Positions 1-8,064 are shown, counted from the stretch's first letter. The stretch is 18,871 nt of DNA from JBDRGC01 sp043818215 (GCA_043818215.1 JBDRGC010000146.1:1-18871), one strand, 5' to 3'. Program-made: numbers and translations. Notes: generated by a model from the sequence alone, not told the origin.

Positions 1-52
1 AGTTGGCCTTAGACCCCCTGACTTACGCCGAACCGCAGATACGGTTGTTTTG

Positions 53-206
53 ATTGGGGATTGGGGAGTGGGGAATGGAGATTGGGGGTTGGAGATTGGG
101 GGTTGGGGGTTGGAGATTGGAGATTGGGAAGTGGGGGTTGGAGATTGGTGATTGGGGATTGGGGATAGGAGATTGGGGGTTGGAGATTGGAGATTGGGAA
201 GTGGCG
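53..206. repeat. Heptamer tandem array (RWTGGRG, 22 units)
   Basis: The stretch parses into 22 consecutive in-register 7 bp units such as ATTGGGG, GTTGGAG, ATTGGAG and AGTGGGG. The four-unit block GTTGGAG-ATTGGAG-ATTGGGA-AGTGGSG occurs twice, ten units apart, which suggests segmental duplication inside the array. The + strand is rich in G-runs of 3-5 and could form G-quadruplexes. No gene is seen in positions 1-335. An open frame on the minus strand exists only because this unit contains no stop in that orientation. Confidence 0.9.
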
Positions 207-239
207 AGTCAATGTCATTAAGTTAAGGATTGGTATCTG

Positions 240-317
240 TCGGATCATGGATCCGAAAGGAGCAAAATAGGGTTTCCTGACATGCTCCACATGCTCCAGG
301 CGGATTCGTAATCCGCC
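240..317. repeat. Two short perfect hairpins downstream of the antitoxin-like gene
   Basis: Positions 240-256 form a perfect 7 bp stem with a 3 nt loop (TCGGATC-atg-GATCCGA). Positions 299-317 form a perfect 8 bp stem with a 3 nt loop (GGCGGATT-cgt-AATCCGCC). They lie downstream of the minus-strand gene ending at 336. Neither is followed by a T-run in that direction, so they are better described as REP-like palindromes than as confident intrinsic terminators. Confidence 0.5.
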
Positions 318-335
318 GATGGTACGAGTACAACT

Positions 336-590
336 TTATATTTCGTCATGGAATGGTTGCCCGTTAGTTATTGAATAAACATCTTCTTCTGGATTAGCAA
401 GAAATGCAAATGCAGGGTTTCGAGATGCCGCTTGCAGCCATGAAATTTCGTCTATCTCATCATCCAGCGATGACAGAACGATAACCCTTACGCGTTTAGG
501 CCCAGAAAAAGGAAGATAACCATCCAGTTTTAGCTGACTATACTCATCAACTGTTCCTGTCATTTCTATTGCAGCCATGGGAATTTCCAT
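336..590 (-). CDS. Small antitoxin-like hypothetical protein (orphan)
   Basis: 84 aa. The N-terminal half (ITGTVDEYSQLKLDG-like pattern, then SGPKRVRVIVL) resembles the short beta-rich N-terminus of AbrB-like or related antitoxin-type proteins. The C-terminal half is acidic with the pattern SWLQAASRNPAFAFL...EEDVY...GQPFHDE. From memory, small proteins of this layout are common in cyanobacteria and Chloroflexota and often precede a toxin gene. A GAGG about 8 nt upstream supports the ATG at 590; an internal ATG four codons later is possible. No toxin-like frame follows: downstream there are only palindromes and a heptamer array. It is either an orphan antitoxin or a solitary protein of unknown role. 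The family assignment is from pattern memory only. Confidence 0.5.
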   Translation of the reverse strand: MEIPMAAIEMTGTVDEYSQLKLDGYLPFSGPKRVRVIVLSSLDDEIDEISWLQAASRNPAFAFLANPEEDVYSITNGQPFHDEI

Positions 591-706
591 ATTATTACCT
601 CGTAAATGTAATTACTCAAAATGTTAGTGGTGCATTATCATGCCCTTTGGGTATGCATCCCCAAGGATGCGTTGCACCACGAGTCTGCCCTAGATATCCC
701 TGTAAT

Positions 707-868
707 CATCAATGATTTTCCTCCCACCAAAAGGGAAATTTGTGTGTCTTATGAATTCCTCACCAACAAAACCGAATTATAAATGGTAAACAGTGAATTA
801 TAAATGGTAAATGCTGGCTGCGCTGTATGCACTTCATTTACAATTTACCATTCACCATTTACCATTTA
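707..868. repeat. Left copy of a ~160 bp inverted repeat flanking the MaoC-PBP pair
   Basis: Read as reverse complement, this stretch matches 4932-5257 once the 158 bp insertion and one TSD copy there are removed. The inner ~90 bp (around the shared core CTGCGCTGTATGCACTTCAT) is roughly 93% identical by hand alignment and the outer ~72 bp roughly 82%. The inner part ends in 7 bp units of the CATTTAC/CATTCAC type. At 772-778 it holds CCGAATT, the unoccupied equivalent of the insertion site used in the right copy. Positions 591-706 contain nothing recognisable except a small GCATCC-ccaa-GGATGC hairpin near 655-670. Confidence 0.8.
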
Positions 869-879
869 ATATTCCATTC

Positions 880-941
880 CTCCCACCCCCCGCTCCCCTG
901 CCCCCCCGCTCCCCTGCTCCCCCGCCCCCTCGCCCCCCGCC
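880..941. repeat. C-rich imperfect heptamer tract abutting the PBP stop codon
   Basis: Almost pure C with periodic G/T, in imperfect 7 bp units such as GCTCCCC and TGCCCCC. On the minus strand it is a G-rich tract starting at the PBP stop codon (TGAGGCGGGGGG). It has strong G-quadruplex potential just downstream of the PBP coding region. Confidence 0.7.
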
Positions 942-3900
942 TCACGGCGCCGGTGTCTCGGTCTCCGTTGCAGTCGCCGAGGGAATCAATGTCGCAGTGG
1001 GAGGGAGAGTCTCCGTCGGCGTCATAGTTGGAGTGGGTGTCTCCGTGGGGGTGGGCGTCGGCGTCAGTGTGGGCGTCTCTGTGGGAGTGGGAGTCGGCGT
1101 TGGGGTCGGAGTGGGCACCTGCAAATCCAGGGTTATGCGGGTTTCGGCGTAGGTGTCACGGGTGGAGATCAAGTAAAGCCGCAGAGTCACCACGCCAGCG
1201 GGGAGTTCGCTCAGGTCCCATTCGTAGATCTCACCCGACTCAGTGATGGGAATCTTCTTTTGATGCAGCACTTCCCAATCATCGGGATCAGCTCCCAGGC
1301 CATATTCCAGCCGATACTGGTAAAAATCGGAAGTGGCCGCGGCCTGCCCGTAGATCGTAATCGGGCTGACGGTGATGACATCGCATCCGCCCGGTGAAGT
1401 AAAGGATAAAATCGGCCGCGAGTCACTCGCTTTGCAGGTCGTGGCTGGGGTAAAGAAGATCGGATCGTCGAAGCCCATCTGCTCAGCCCAGGTTTTGCCC
1501 TGGGTGGTCTCTTCGATCCATTTAACCGCCCAGGGATCTGTGACGTTAAGCCCCATCTTGTAATCGGTAAAATCCGGGCATTCTATGGAGGCCAGCAAAC
1601 CCGTCCAGGTGTCGATGCTCGCCTTTTGCCACAGGTCGTATCCATTGGCAAGCGGCAATTGGTCAGCGGCGAAATACTCGCCGCGTTGGCTGGGGCACCA
1701 CTGAGAAGGCTCGGCTCCCGAAACATCGCAAATTACCCGCTCCACCACGCCGGCTGGCTTGATGAACGGGGATGAATTACCCCCCGAAATCTGCTGGATG
1801 GCGGTCTGCATAAAGGCTGCCCAAATCGGAGCTGCCCCGGTGAGGCCGCTGGTTCCTTGCATGGGGGTGTAATCGGCGTTGCCAACCCATGCTCCGACAA
1901 CGATATCCGGGGTATAGCCAAGTGTCCAGTTGTCGCGGTACTCGTTGGTGGTGCCGGTTTTGGCTGCCGCTGAAAAAGGCAGGTTGAGCACCGAATCGGG
2001 GCCAAAGGCCGGTGTGCGGGCCTGATTGTCCGAGAGGATAGATGTGATCAGAAAGGCGTGCTCCGAGCGGATGACCTGCTCCCCCGCGGGAGGCTCATAC
2101 TTGTAAACCAGGTTGCCGAGGTGGTCTTCGATGCGGAGAATCGCCACCGGCGGAACCCGGCGGCCCCCATTGGCAAAGACAGCGTAGGCCCCAGACAACT
2201 CCAGCAAAGACACATCTCCACCCCCCAATGTGAGCGAAAGGCCATAATCGTCACGCGTGAAGGTTGTGATTCCCAGGCGGCGAGCCATAGCAACCATGCC
2301 GTCTTCTTCTGGAGTGAAGGGGTTCTCGTAAATTCCCACGAACTGCAATGCCTTCACAGCGGGAATATTGTAGGAATTGGCTAACGCCGATCGTACAGTG
2401 ACTGGGCCGTGATAGCGCTCGTCATAATTTACCGGGATATAGGGGGCGCGCGTATCGTTGGGATCGCCGGAGGGAGGAAATTCGGAATGCACATCCCACA
2501 GCAAAGTTCCCGGCGTCCAGCCCTTCTCGAATGCGGCCAGATATGTCAGAGGCTTGATAGATGAACCCGGCTGCCGGGGGCTGACAGCCATATTGACCTG
2601 CCCGGCAATATCGTCGTTGTAGAAATCCGCAGAACCGACCATCGCCAATATCTCGCCGGTTGCAGGGCGGATGGCTACTAGCGCCCCATTGGTGACATGC
2701 CTATCGGCCAACGAATCCACCTGCCCGCGGACAATTTGCTGGGCCGCGTCTTGCATCTCCGGGTCGAGAGATGTGTAAATCGTGAACCCGGAGCGGTAAA
2801 TAGTTTGCGGATCGTACTGGGCTTCGAGCAAAAAGCGTACATAATTGACCCAATGCGGGTAACGAATCTCGATATGCGGCGGCTTGAATTCATAATCTTC
2901 CATCGCAGTGGCCGCCTCAGCCGCCGCGCCGGCCTCGACGCAGATTGGCTGAGGATTGTTACTCACATAGATGCAGCCCTGCTCCTGGCTGGCCTGAAAC
3001 GTAAGCAGCAATACATTCTGTTGACGGCTCAGAGTTACCCCGCGGTTGGTGTACACATCGTAAATAGAGGGTAATTGAGGCAGCCCGGCAAGAAAGGCGG
3101 CTTGTGACAAATCGAGGTTACGGGCCGGGATGCCAAAATAGGTCTGTGCGGCGGCTTCGATGCCATACGACAGATTGCCATAATAAATCTCGTTCAAATA
3201 AAGCTCGAGAATCTCATCTTTTGTATACAGGCGCGTAAGTTCTGCGGCCAGAAGAGCCTCTTTTAATTTTCGCTGGTATGTGCTCTGCGCCCGCTCCTCA
3301 GAAGAAAGGAACAGCGTGCGAGTCAATTGCTGGGTGATGGTGGACGCGCCGGAGACAGTTTCGCCGCTACTCAGGTTTTGCCAAAAGGCGCGCACAATTG
3401 CCATCGGATCGAACCCGGGGTGCGTGTAAAACGCTTTATCCTCAGTAGCAACGGTCGCGGCCACCAAATAAGGAGAAATCTCATCCATCGACACATAAGT
3501 TCGCCGCCCAGCGTTGGGGTCCATAATTTCGTATAGCAAATTCCCGCTGCGGTCCAAAATACGGGTGGTCTCGAAATCTGAGGTGCGTTGGTACAATTCC
3601 CCCACGTCCGGCCAATCTTCCGATTTTACAATCGAATAATACTTGACCAGCATATAAGAGCCGGATGCCAGAACCACAAGCGAGAAGCCAAACAAACCCA
3701 AGATAATCATCCGCATCAGACATCCCATCCACCGGCGGATATCGACATTCCGCGGGCGCGACCTGCCCTGAGATGCCCCTGCGGGAGGCGGGCTGGAAGT
3801 GGGGGGTGGTGCGGCTCCCTGATATATTGCCGGCCTGAAAGCTGCCGGTGTGACCCGCGTGGCGTGGACGTCGATCTCGTCGACTCGGCGAGGTAGAGGC

Positions 3901-4208
3901 ATCCCCCGGGTATCGACAGCGGGAGGCGCGGATTGCGGCGTCGTGCCCAACATGGGAGGCGGCGGAGTCTCAGATTTGAACTGGGGGGCTGTGCGCGCTT
4001 CCGCTTCATCATCTGGGGCCGGGATAACAGTGGTGGCCGCCTCGTCAAAGGGGATAGAATCGTCCTCGAGAACAACGGTGTCATCCTCATCCGCGCCTGG
4101 TTCGTAAGGCACAGTGGCTTCTGCCTCCACCCGGGCCGCTTCGTCAAGCAGACGGCGAAAACGCTCGCGGGGGTCTTCTTGGAGTTGTGGGTTGGTGTGT
4201 TTGGTCAT
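942..4208 (-). CDS. Class A penicillin-binding protein (bifunctional transglycosylase/transpeptidase)
   Basis: 1088 aa; polymerises lipid II and cross-links peptidoglycan at the outer face of the membrane. Residues 1-160 form an acidic, Pro-rich cytoplasmic region, longer than usual. A membrane helix lies at ~164-190. The GT51 glycosyltransferase domain follows with ATEDKAFYTHPG (catalytic Glu256) and GASTITQQLTRT (288-298). The transpeptidase has all three active-site motifs: SSIK (Ser549, Lys552), SYN (612-614) and KTG (750-752). Residues ~930-1030 look like an extra beta-sandwich. Residues 1031-1088 are a Thr-Pro-rich tail, unusual at the extracellular C-terminus of a class A PBP. The start codon overlaps the MaoC stop by ATGA, indicating translational coupling. 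The stop codon is the first triplet of a G-rich repeat tract. Motifs are complete, so it is probably active. Confidence 0.95.
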   Translation of the reverse strand: MTKHTNPQLQEDPRERFRRLLDEAARVEAEATVPYEPGADEDDTVVLEDDSIPFDEAATTVIPAPDDEAEARTAPQFKSETPPPPMLGTTPQSAPPAVDTRGMPLPRRVDEIDVHATRVTPAAFRPAIYQGAAPPPTSSPPPAGASQGRSRPRNVDIRRWMGCLMRMIILGLFGFSLVVLASGSYMLVKYYSIVKSEDWPDVGELYQRTSDFETTRILDRSGNLLYEIMDPNAGRRTYVSMDEISPYLVAATVATEDKAFYTHPGFDPMAIVRAFWQNLSSGETVSGASTITQQLTRTLFLSSEERAQSTYQRKLKEALLAAELTRLYTKDEILELYLNEIYYGNLSYGIEAAAQTYFGIPARNLDLSQAAFLAGLPQLPSIYDVYTNRGVTLSRQQNVLLLTFQASQEQGCIYVSNNPQPICVEAGAAAEAATAMEDYEFKPPHIEIRYPHWVNYVRFLLEAQYDPQTIYRSGFTIYTSLDPEMQDAAQQIVRGQVDSLADRHVTNGALVAIRPATGEILAMVGSADFYNDDIAGQVNMAVSPRQPGSSIKPLTYLAAFEKGWTPGTLLWDVHSEFPPSGDPNDTRAPYIPVNYDERYHGPVTVRSALANSYNIPAVKALQFVGIYENPFTPEEDGMVAMARRLGITTFTRDDYGLSLTLGGGDVSLLELSGAYAVFANGGRRVPPVAILRIEDHLGNLVYKYEPPAGEQVIRSEHAFLITSILSDNQARTPAFGPDSVLNLPFSAAAKTGTTNEYRDNWTLGYTPDIVVGAWVGNADYTPMQGTSGLTGAAPIWAAFMQTAIQQISGGNSSPFIKPAGVVERVICDVSGAEPSQWCPSQRGEYFAADQLPLANGYDLWQKASIDTWTGLLASIECPDFTDYKMGLNVTDPWAVKWIEETTQGKTWAEQMGFDDPIFFTPATTCKASDSRPILSFTSPGGCDVITVSPITIYGQAAATSDFYQYRLEYGLGADPDDWEVLHQKKIPITESGEIYEWDLSELPAGVVTLRLYLISTRDTYAETRITLDLQVPTPTPTPTPTPTETPTLTPTPTPTETPTPTMTPTETLPPTATLIPSATATETETPAP
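945..1118 (-). repeat. Low-complexity region encoding the PBP Thr-Pro tail
   Basis: Hexamer-like coding repeats (ACNCCN in the gene orientation) encode alternating Thr-Pro with some Glu and Leu (residues 1031-1088). The composition resembles the stalk of the L,D-transpeptidase at 14059-15093. It may act as an extended wall-spanning or O-glycosylated stalk; this is inference. Confidence 0.8.
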
Positions 4209-4798
4209 GGGTAAATTGGTTGATTGGTATATTGGTATATTGGTAAATTGGTATATTGGTATATTGGTTTGCTGACTCGCTGATTCGCCCGCGAGACAAG
4301 GTGCAACGCACTTTGGAAGTGCGTCGCACCTTCACACTCGCTGACTATCAAAATCGTCCACTTGCCTTTCATAACGGTCTCTCCGTGCTGATTTATCACA
4401 TCCAAAATAATGGTCACAGCCCCGCCTCCCAAACGGCGGATGGCTTTGGTCGCGGCCACTTCTGTCTCCACATGAACGGTATCGCCGATAAAAACGGGTT
4501 TGGTGAATTTCCAGTTATTGATCTCACGAAATGCAAGCACCGTGCCTTCGATAAGACCGCTCAACGCTATCAACCCCGAGGCAATCGAGGTGACCAACAA
4601 CCCGTGGGCGACCCGCTGTCCAAATGGAGTAGTTTTGCTGAATTCGGCGTCGATATGGATTTGATTATTATCCCCAGACAGGCCGGCGAATGTTACAATA
4701 TCGCTCTCCGTGATTGTGCGCCCCGTGCTGACAAAACGCTGCCCGATTTCGAACTCTTCGAAATACAAACCACGGGGACGAGATGATTGAAATGTCAT
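4205..4798 (-). CDS. MaoC-like hydratase (R-specific enoyl-CoA hydratase type) with repeat-derived C-terminal tail
   Basis: 197 aa. Residues ~10-150 form a hotdog-fold MaoC domain. The hydratase-2 pattern is present: FAGLSGDNNQIHID (38-50) with the expected catalytic Asp43 and His48, followed by FGQRVAHGLL (59-68). Members hydrate 2-enoyl thioesters or act on related acyl-CoA substrates; the substrate is not predictable here. AAGGAGC about 7 nt upstream supports the ATG at 4798. The family normally ends near residue 150. Residues ~154-197 here are translated from a palindromic element (4298-4332) and an octamer array, giving the repeating tail PIYQYTNL/PIYQYTNQ. The extended frame ends exactly in an ATGA overlap with the PBP gene. 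The fold call is strong; the tail is probably non-functional. Confidence 0.88.
   Translation of the reverse strand: MTFQSSRPRGLYFEEFEIGQRFVSTGRTITESDIVTFAGLSGDNNQIHIDAEFSKTTPFGQRVAHGLLVTSIASGLIALSGLIEGTVLAFREINNWKFTKPVFIGDTVHVETEVAATKAIRRLGGGAVTIILDVINQHGETVMKGKWTILIVSECEGATHFQSALHLVSRANQRVSKPIYQYTNLPIYQYTNQPIYP
4223..4286. repeat. Octamer tandem array inside the 3' end of the MaoC gene
   Basis: Six ATTGGTAT-type 8 bp units (4223-4270) followed by GCTGACTC and GCTGATTC units. The first unit family encodes the repetitive MaoC C-terminus. The second is the same octamer as the array at 9212-9259, so two octamer families meet here. Confidence 0.85.
4298..4332. repeat. Palindromic REP-like element within the MaoC C-terminal codons
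   Basis: A 16 bp inverted repeat with one mismatch around a 3 nt loop: AAGGTGCAACGCACTT - tgg - AAGTGCGTCGCACCTT. The same core recurs as a perfect dyad at 4823-4837. It is read through in frame by the MaoC gene. Confidence 0.75.
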
Positions 4799-4822
4799 AA
4801 CTAGCTCCTTCTTCGATAATCA

Positions 4823-4837
4823 GGTGCGACGCACCTC
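4823..4837. promoter_or_regulatory. Perfect dyad AGGTGCG-A-CGCACCT upstream of the MaoC gene
   Basis: A 7+1+7 perfect palindrome 25 bp upstream of the MaoC start and just upstream of its ribosome binding site. It could be an operator in the leader of the MaoC-PBP transcript. Because the same core appears in the element at 4298-4332, it may equally be a minimal REP-like repeat. Confidence 0.35.
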
Positions 4838-4931
4838 AATTGGTTGCTTCAATTCTAGCACAAAACTGATAGTAAGTATTCAGCCCCCCTGCCTCCCAAA
4901 GTGCGTCAATTGAATTATGCAGGGTGAAATG

Positions 4932-5257
4932 AAATTGTAAATGGTGAACGGTAAATTGTAAATGAAGTGCATACAGCGCAGCAAGCATTTACCATTTATA
5001 ATTCACCATTTACCATTTACAATTTGGGCAACTACTCAGGCAGACAATGAATCTGGCTAACAACGCCCGAAGCGCCCCCCTGCACCCCAATCCTGGGGGG
5101 AGCAACACGGGTTCTCTCCAAAATTGGGCTGAGTATGGGGTTCCCCCCAAAGTGGGGGGGCAGGGGGGCTGGCTGAGTAGTTACCAATTTGGTTTTATTT
5201 GTGCGCAATTCAAATGACGCCCAATTTTCCCTTTTGGTGAGCGGAAAATCATTTATG
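4932..5257. repeat. Right copy of the flanking inverted repeat, interrupted by an insertion
   Basis: Inverted relative to 707-868 and in the same internal order. The repeat is split between 5027 and 5186 by a 158 bp element. Removing the element and one copy of AATTTGG restores colinearity with the left copy. Most of the gap between the MaoC start (4798) and the glycosidase start (5522) is this repeat plus its insertion. The remaining ~190 bp up to 5450 shows no gene. Confidence 0.8.
5028..5185. mobile_element. MITE-like non-autonomous element (158 bp) with 7 bp target-site duplication
   Basis: The ends are imperfect inverted repeats: GCAACTACTCAGGCAG at the left and, as reverse complement, GGTAACTACTCAGCCAG at the right. 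The element is flanked on both sides by AATTTGG (5021-5027 and 5186-5192). The inverted paralogous repeat at 707-868 has a single AATTCGG at this point, i.e. an empty site. Each half of the element contains a C6...G6 hairpin, so the whole is a large imperfect palindrome. It has no coding capacity and would need a transposase in trans. Confidence 0.8.
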
Positions 5258-5449
5258 TGCCTTACTTTTTCCTTTACCATAAAACCTTTGACCTTTCGAG
5301 CAACACATCTTAGAATTAAGGTCACACCATAAAAGCCGCACATTATCTGACGGAAGACCGCAGATGGCAGACCGCCGGAATAGGGCAATTGGAGACTGTT
5401 TTACATCGCTGTGCTTCCCTCCGGCGTTGCATCCCCGCAGGGAAGCGTC

Positions 5450-5484
5450 GGTCAGCGGTCGGCGGTCGGCGGTCGGCGGTTAGC
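5450..5484. repeat. Heptamer array (GGTCGGC, 5 units)
   Basis: Five in-register units: GGTCAGC, GGTCGGC x3, GGTTAGC, located 38 bp before the chosen start of the glycosidase gene. The reverse complement of this unit family makes up the array at 8778-8819. Confidence 0.8.
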
Positions 5485-5521
5485 TACAAATTACACCATT
5501 GAGCAAATCACGTATAAGCCT

Positions 5522-7900
5522 ATGAGAAAATGGAATTTGAAATCCGGCGACCCCGGCGCATTTACCCTGGCGGCTGATGTGCGCTGCGGCCCCACAGATT
5601 ATACCAACGATCATATCTGGGAGCTTACTCTCAAAGGGGGCGAACCACCCTCCCTGGCTCTCCAGACCACCTTTGGTTTGCGCGCCCGCAACCTGCGGTT
5701 GTTTCCCCGCTTTGTCGAAGGAGACACAGCAGTTAGTGACCCGTCCGCATTCGATAAACCTCCCACTGTGCATCGATTCTACCCCAACTTTCTGGCGCTG
5801 TCATTCTCACCATTTACCGGCATAGATGTCGAGATCGAGTACTGGGTTCCAGAGTCACAAATTGTGGCCGGGCGGGTCACAATCACCAACAGCCGGCTGA
5901 CACCTAGGAACTTTCGCTTCGAATGGGCTGCCACACTCTCACCTGCCGAAGGCGGACAGCGCATGGCGGACACAAAAATCGAAGCCACCACTGTGCTTTG
6001 CGGCCAAACCGGCGGCATCTTCCCCGTTATATTCATGACAGGCGGCCCGGAGGTCAGCTCTGGGCCGTACCCAGCCCTCTCGGTGGAATTGGACTTGGCA
6101 CCCGGCGCCCGGCGGCAGTTCACCTGGATTCACACGGCCCTGGATACCCAGGAAGCCTCCTTCGAGACTGCCAGGCATACAGCAACCCGCTCCTGGGAGG
6201 CTGAAACAGCCCGCCTGGACGTACTCAATGCCAGCTTGATCGATATCGAAACTGGCGACCCAGACTGGGATGCCGCCTTCGCTCTCGCCCAGAAAACCGC
6301 CCTGGGACTCCTGATAGGGCCAACGGAGCATTTGCCGCACCCATCCTTTGTGCTCCACCGCCAGCCCGACCAGGGCTTCTCCAGGCGCGGTGATGGCAGC
6401 GATTACAGCCATCTCTGGGACGGTCAGACCGCGCTGGATGCGGATTTCCTGGCAAGCCTGATTCTGCCCGCCGCCTCTCGATTGGCTCAAGGTTTGCTAG
6501 AGAATTTTTTAGAAAACCAAAAACAACAAGGGTTTGTGGATTGGAAACCGGGTTTGGGAGGGCAGCGCGGCCGCATGTTGGCCACTCCCATACTCGCGAA
6601 CCTGGCCTGGCGCATTTACCAGGTAACCGAAGATCGTTCATTCTTAGAAGAAGTCTTCCCAAAATTGCTCAACTTTGTACACGCCTGGTTCACGCCTCAA
6701 CAAGACCGCGATGGTGATGGTCTCCCGGAATGGGCACATCCCATGCAATCGGGTTTGGAAGACCATCCAGCCTTTTCGCTGCATCAGCCCTGGTCACAAG
6801 GCGGCGATATAACAAAAAGTGAAAGCCCATCTTTATGCGCTTTGCTCTACAATGAAATCCAAATCTTGATTCGAATGGCGCGTTCGACCGAGCGCACCGG
6901 GCCTATTCCAGCCCTGGAAGCTCTTGCAGATAACCTGAAAAGCGCCATCGCGGCCTCTTGGAATGATTCTGCCGCCATCTACCAAAATTGGGATCGCGAT
7001 ACTCATTTCAGCCCACGCGGAGAAGTGCTTAGCGAGCAGCAGGGAAATGGCGAACTTCTCTTGCAGCGCCAGTTCGAACAGCCAGTCCGATTGCTGATCC
7101 GCATCGAAACATCCGAAGAATTTGCCCGGCAGGTGACCGTGTTCATCCACGGCGTCGGAGCATCGGAGACTCATCGAGTGGAGCGTATCCCAGGGGATCA
7201 ATTCCGTTGGCATATCGGGATGGGCAGTGCCAGCAGCGAGCGGGTTTACTCCTCCATAGAACATGTCGAAATCTCAGGTCTGGCCGACGATGATAAAGTG
7301 TCTATTCAAGTGATGGATCTGTCAGGTCAAGACCACACGCTCCTGCTGCCTCTGTGGGCTGGGGTTCCAGATCAAGATCAAGCCTTCGAATTGGTCAAAC
7401 GAACGATCACCGACCCCGAAAAGTTCTGGCGCGATTTTGGGGTATCAGCTTGCCCGCTGAGATCAGATATAGATAACCACCCATGCCGTACTATCCATAT
7501 TCCCTGGAACAACCTGATCGGAGAAGGGCTGCTGGCTTATGGCTATCGAGACGAAGCTGCGGAACTGGTCAAGCGTCTAATGGCGGCAATCACCCTCAAT
7601 TTGAAACAAGAAAGAGCCTTTTACCGAAATTACCAGGCGGATACGGGCAGCGGCATCGGCGAGCGTAATGCACTGACGGGGTTAGCTCCTTTAGGGCTGT
7701 TTATGGCAACGCTGGGTGTGCGCCTGGTCTCTCCCACAAAGATATTATTATCTGGGCGCAATCCATTCCCCTGGACGGTGACCGTGAGATACCGGGGGCT
7801 AAGTATCATTCGCGAATTTCGCAAGACCAGGATAGTCTTCCCTGGCGGGCAGACCGCAGTGGTGAAGAGCGCCGAACCTCAAATTGTAACTCTGGAATAA
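5522..7900 (+). CDS. Putative (alpha/alpha)6-barrel glycosidase, GH63/MGH1-like
   Basis: 792 aa from the ATG at 5522. The frame is open back to a GTG at 5411, but those codons run through a heptamer repeat and look non-coding. No strong ribosome binding site is seen. Residues ~1-230 are beta-rich, as in the N-terminal domain of GH63/GH37-type enzymes. A helical barrel follows with LWDGQTALDADF (~298-309), DRDGDGLPEW (~395-404) and a QSGLEDHPAF segment (~409-418) whose acidic pair may hold the general acid. Near the end, FYRNYQADTGSGIGERNALTGLAPLGLF resembles the closing active-site region of this clan. An insertion around residues 495-600 is beta-like. No signal peptide is seen, so it is probably cytoplasmic. 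The substrate is unknown, perhaps an alpha-glucoside or alpha-mannoside. Clan assignment is moderate; family assignment is tentative. Confidence 0.75.
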   Translation: MRKWNLKSGDPGAFTLAADVRCGPTDYTNDHIWELTLKGGEPPSLALQTTFGLRARNLRLFPRFVEGDTAVSDPSAFDKPPTVHRFYPNFLALSFSPFTGIDVEIEYWVPESQIVAGRVTITNSRLTPRNFRFEWAATLSPAEGGQRMADTKIEATTVLCGQTGGIFPVIFMTGGPEVSSGPYPALSVELDLAPGARRQFTWIHTALDTQEASFETARHTATRSWEAETARLDVLNASLIDIETGDPDWDAAFALAQKTALGLLIGPTEHLPHPSFVLHRQPDQGFSRRGDGSDYSHLWDGQTALDADFLASLILPAASRLAQGLLENFLENQKQQGFVDWKPGLGGQRGRMLATPILANLAWRIYQVTEDRSFLEEVFPKLLNFVHAWFTPQQDRDGDGLPEWAHPMQSGLEDHPAFSLHQPWSQGGDITKSESPSLCALLYNEIQILIRMARSTERTGPIPALEALADNLKSAIAASWNDSAAIYQNWDRDTHFSPRGEVLSEQQGNGELLLQRQFEQPVRLLIRIETSEEFARQVTVFIHGVGASETHRVERIPGDQFRWHIGMGSASSERVYSSIEHVEISGLADDDKVSIQVMDLSGQDHTLLLPLWAGVPDQDQAFELVKRTITDPEKFWRDFGVSACPLRSDIDNHPCRTIHIPWNNLIGEGLLAYGYRDEAAELVKRLMAAITLNLKQERAFYRNYQADTGSGIGERNALTGLAPLGLFMATLGVRLVSPTKILLSGRNPFPWTVTVRYRGLSIIREFRKTRIVFPGGQTAVVKSAEPQIVTLE

Positions 7901-7960
7901 GCGGTAGATAGGTGACAGTCATTATTCGTAATCGCTCAGACGGTTGCTGTAAGTTGCTTG

Positions 7961-8064
7961 AATAGCCCGCGGATTACGCGGATTACGCGGATCAAGCGGA
8001 TTGACGCGGAAATTTTTAGAGAATCCGCGGTGATTCGCTGTATCCGCGTAATCCGCGGGCTATT
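7961..8064. repeat. 104 bp element with perfect 23 bp inverted termini
   Basis: Positions 7961-7983 (beginning AATAGCCCGCGGATTACG) and 8042-8064 are exact inverted copies over 23 bp. The interior repeats GCGGATTACGCGGAT-like words. A related fragment (ATCCGTGTAATCCGTGG) occurs near 12434-12452. The element fills most of the glycosidase-methyltransferase gap. Spurious frames over it encode the characteristic RITRITRI-type peptide. It could be a MITE or REP pair, and its transcript would form a long hairpin. Confidence 0.8.

Noticed and set aside
9..290. Minus-strand open frame of 93 codons
   Set aside because: It is a translation of the heptamer array (SNLQPPI-type repeats); the unit simply lacks stops on that strand.
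811..1152. Plus-strand frame rich in Val-Gly-Val repeats
   Set aside because: It is the antisense of the PBP Thr-Pro tail plus the C-rich repeat; PBP motifs establish the minus-strand frame as real.
5939..6490. Minus-strand open frame of 183 codons
   Set aside because: It lies wholly inside the glycosidase gene and shows no recognisable domain; a shadow frame in GC-rich DNA.
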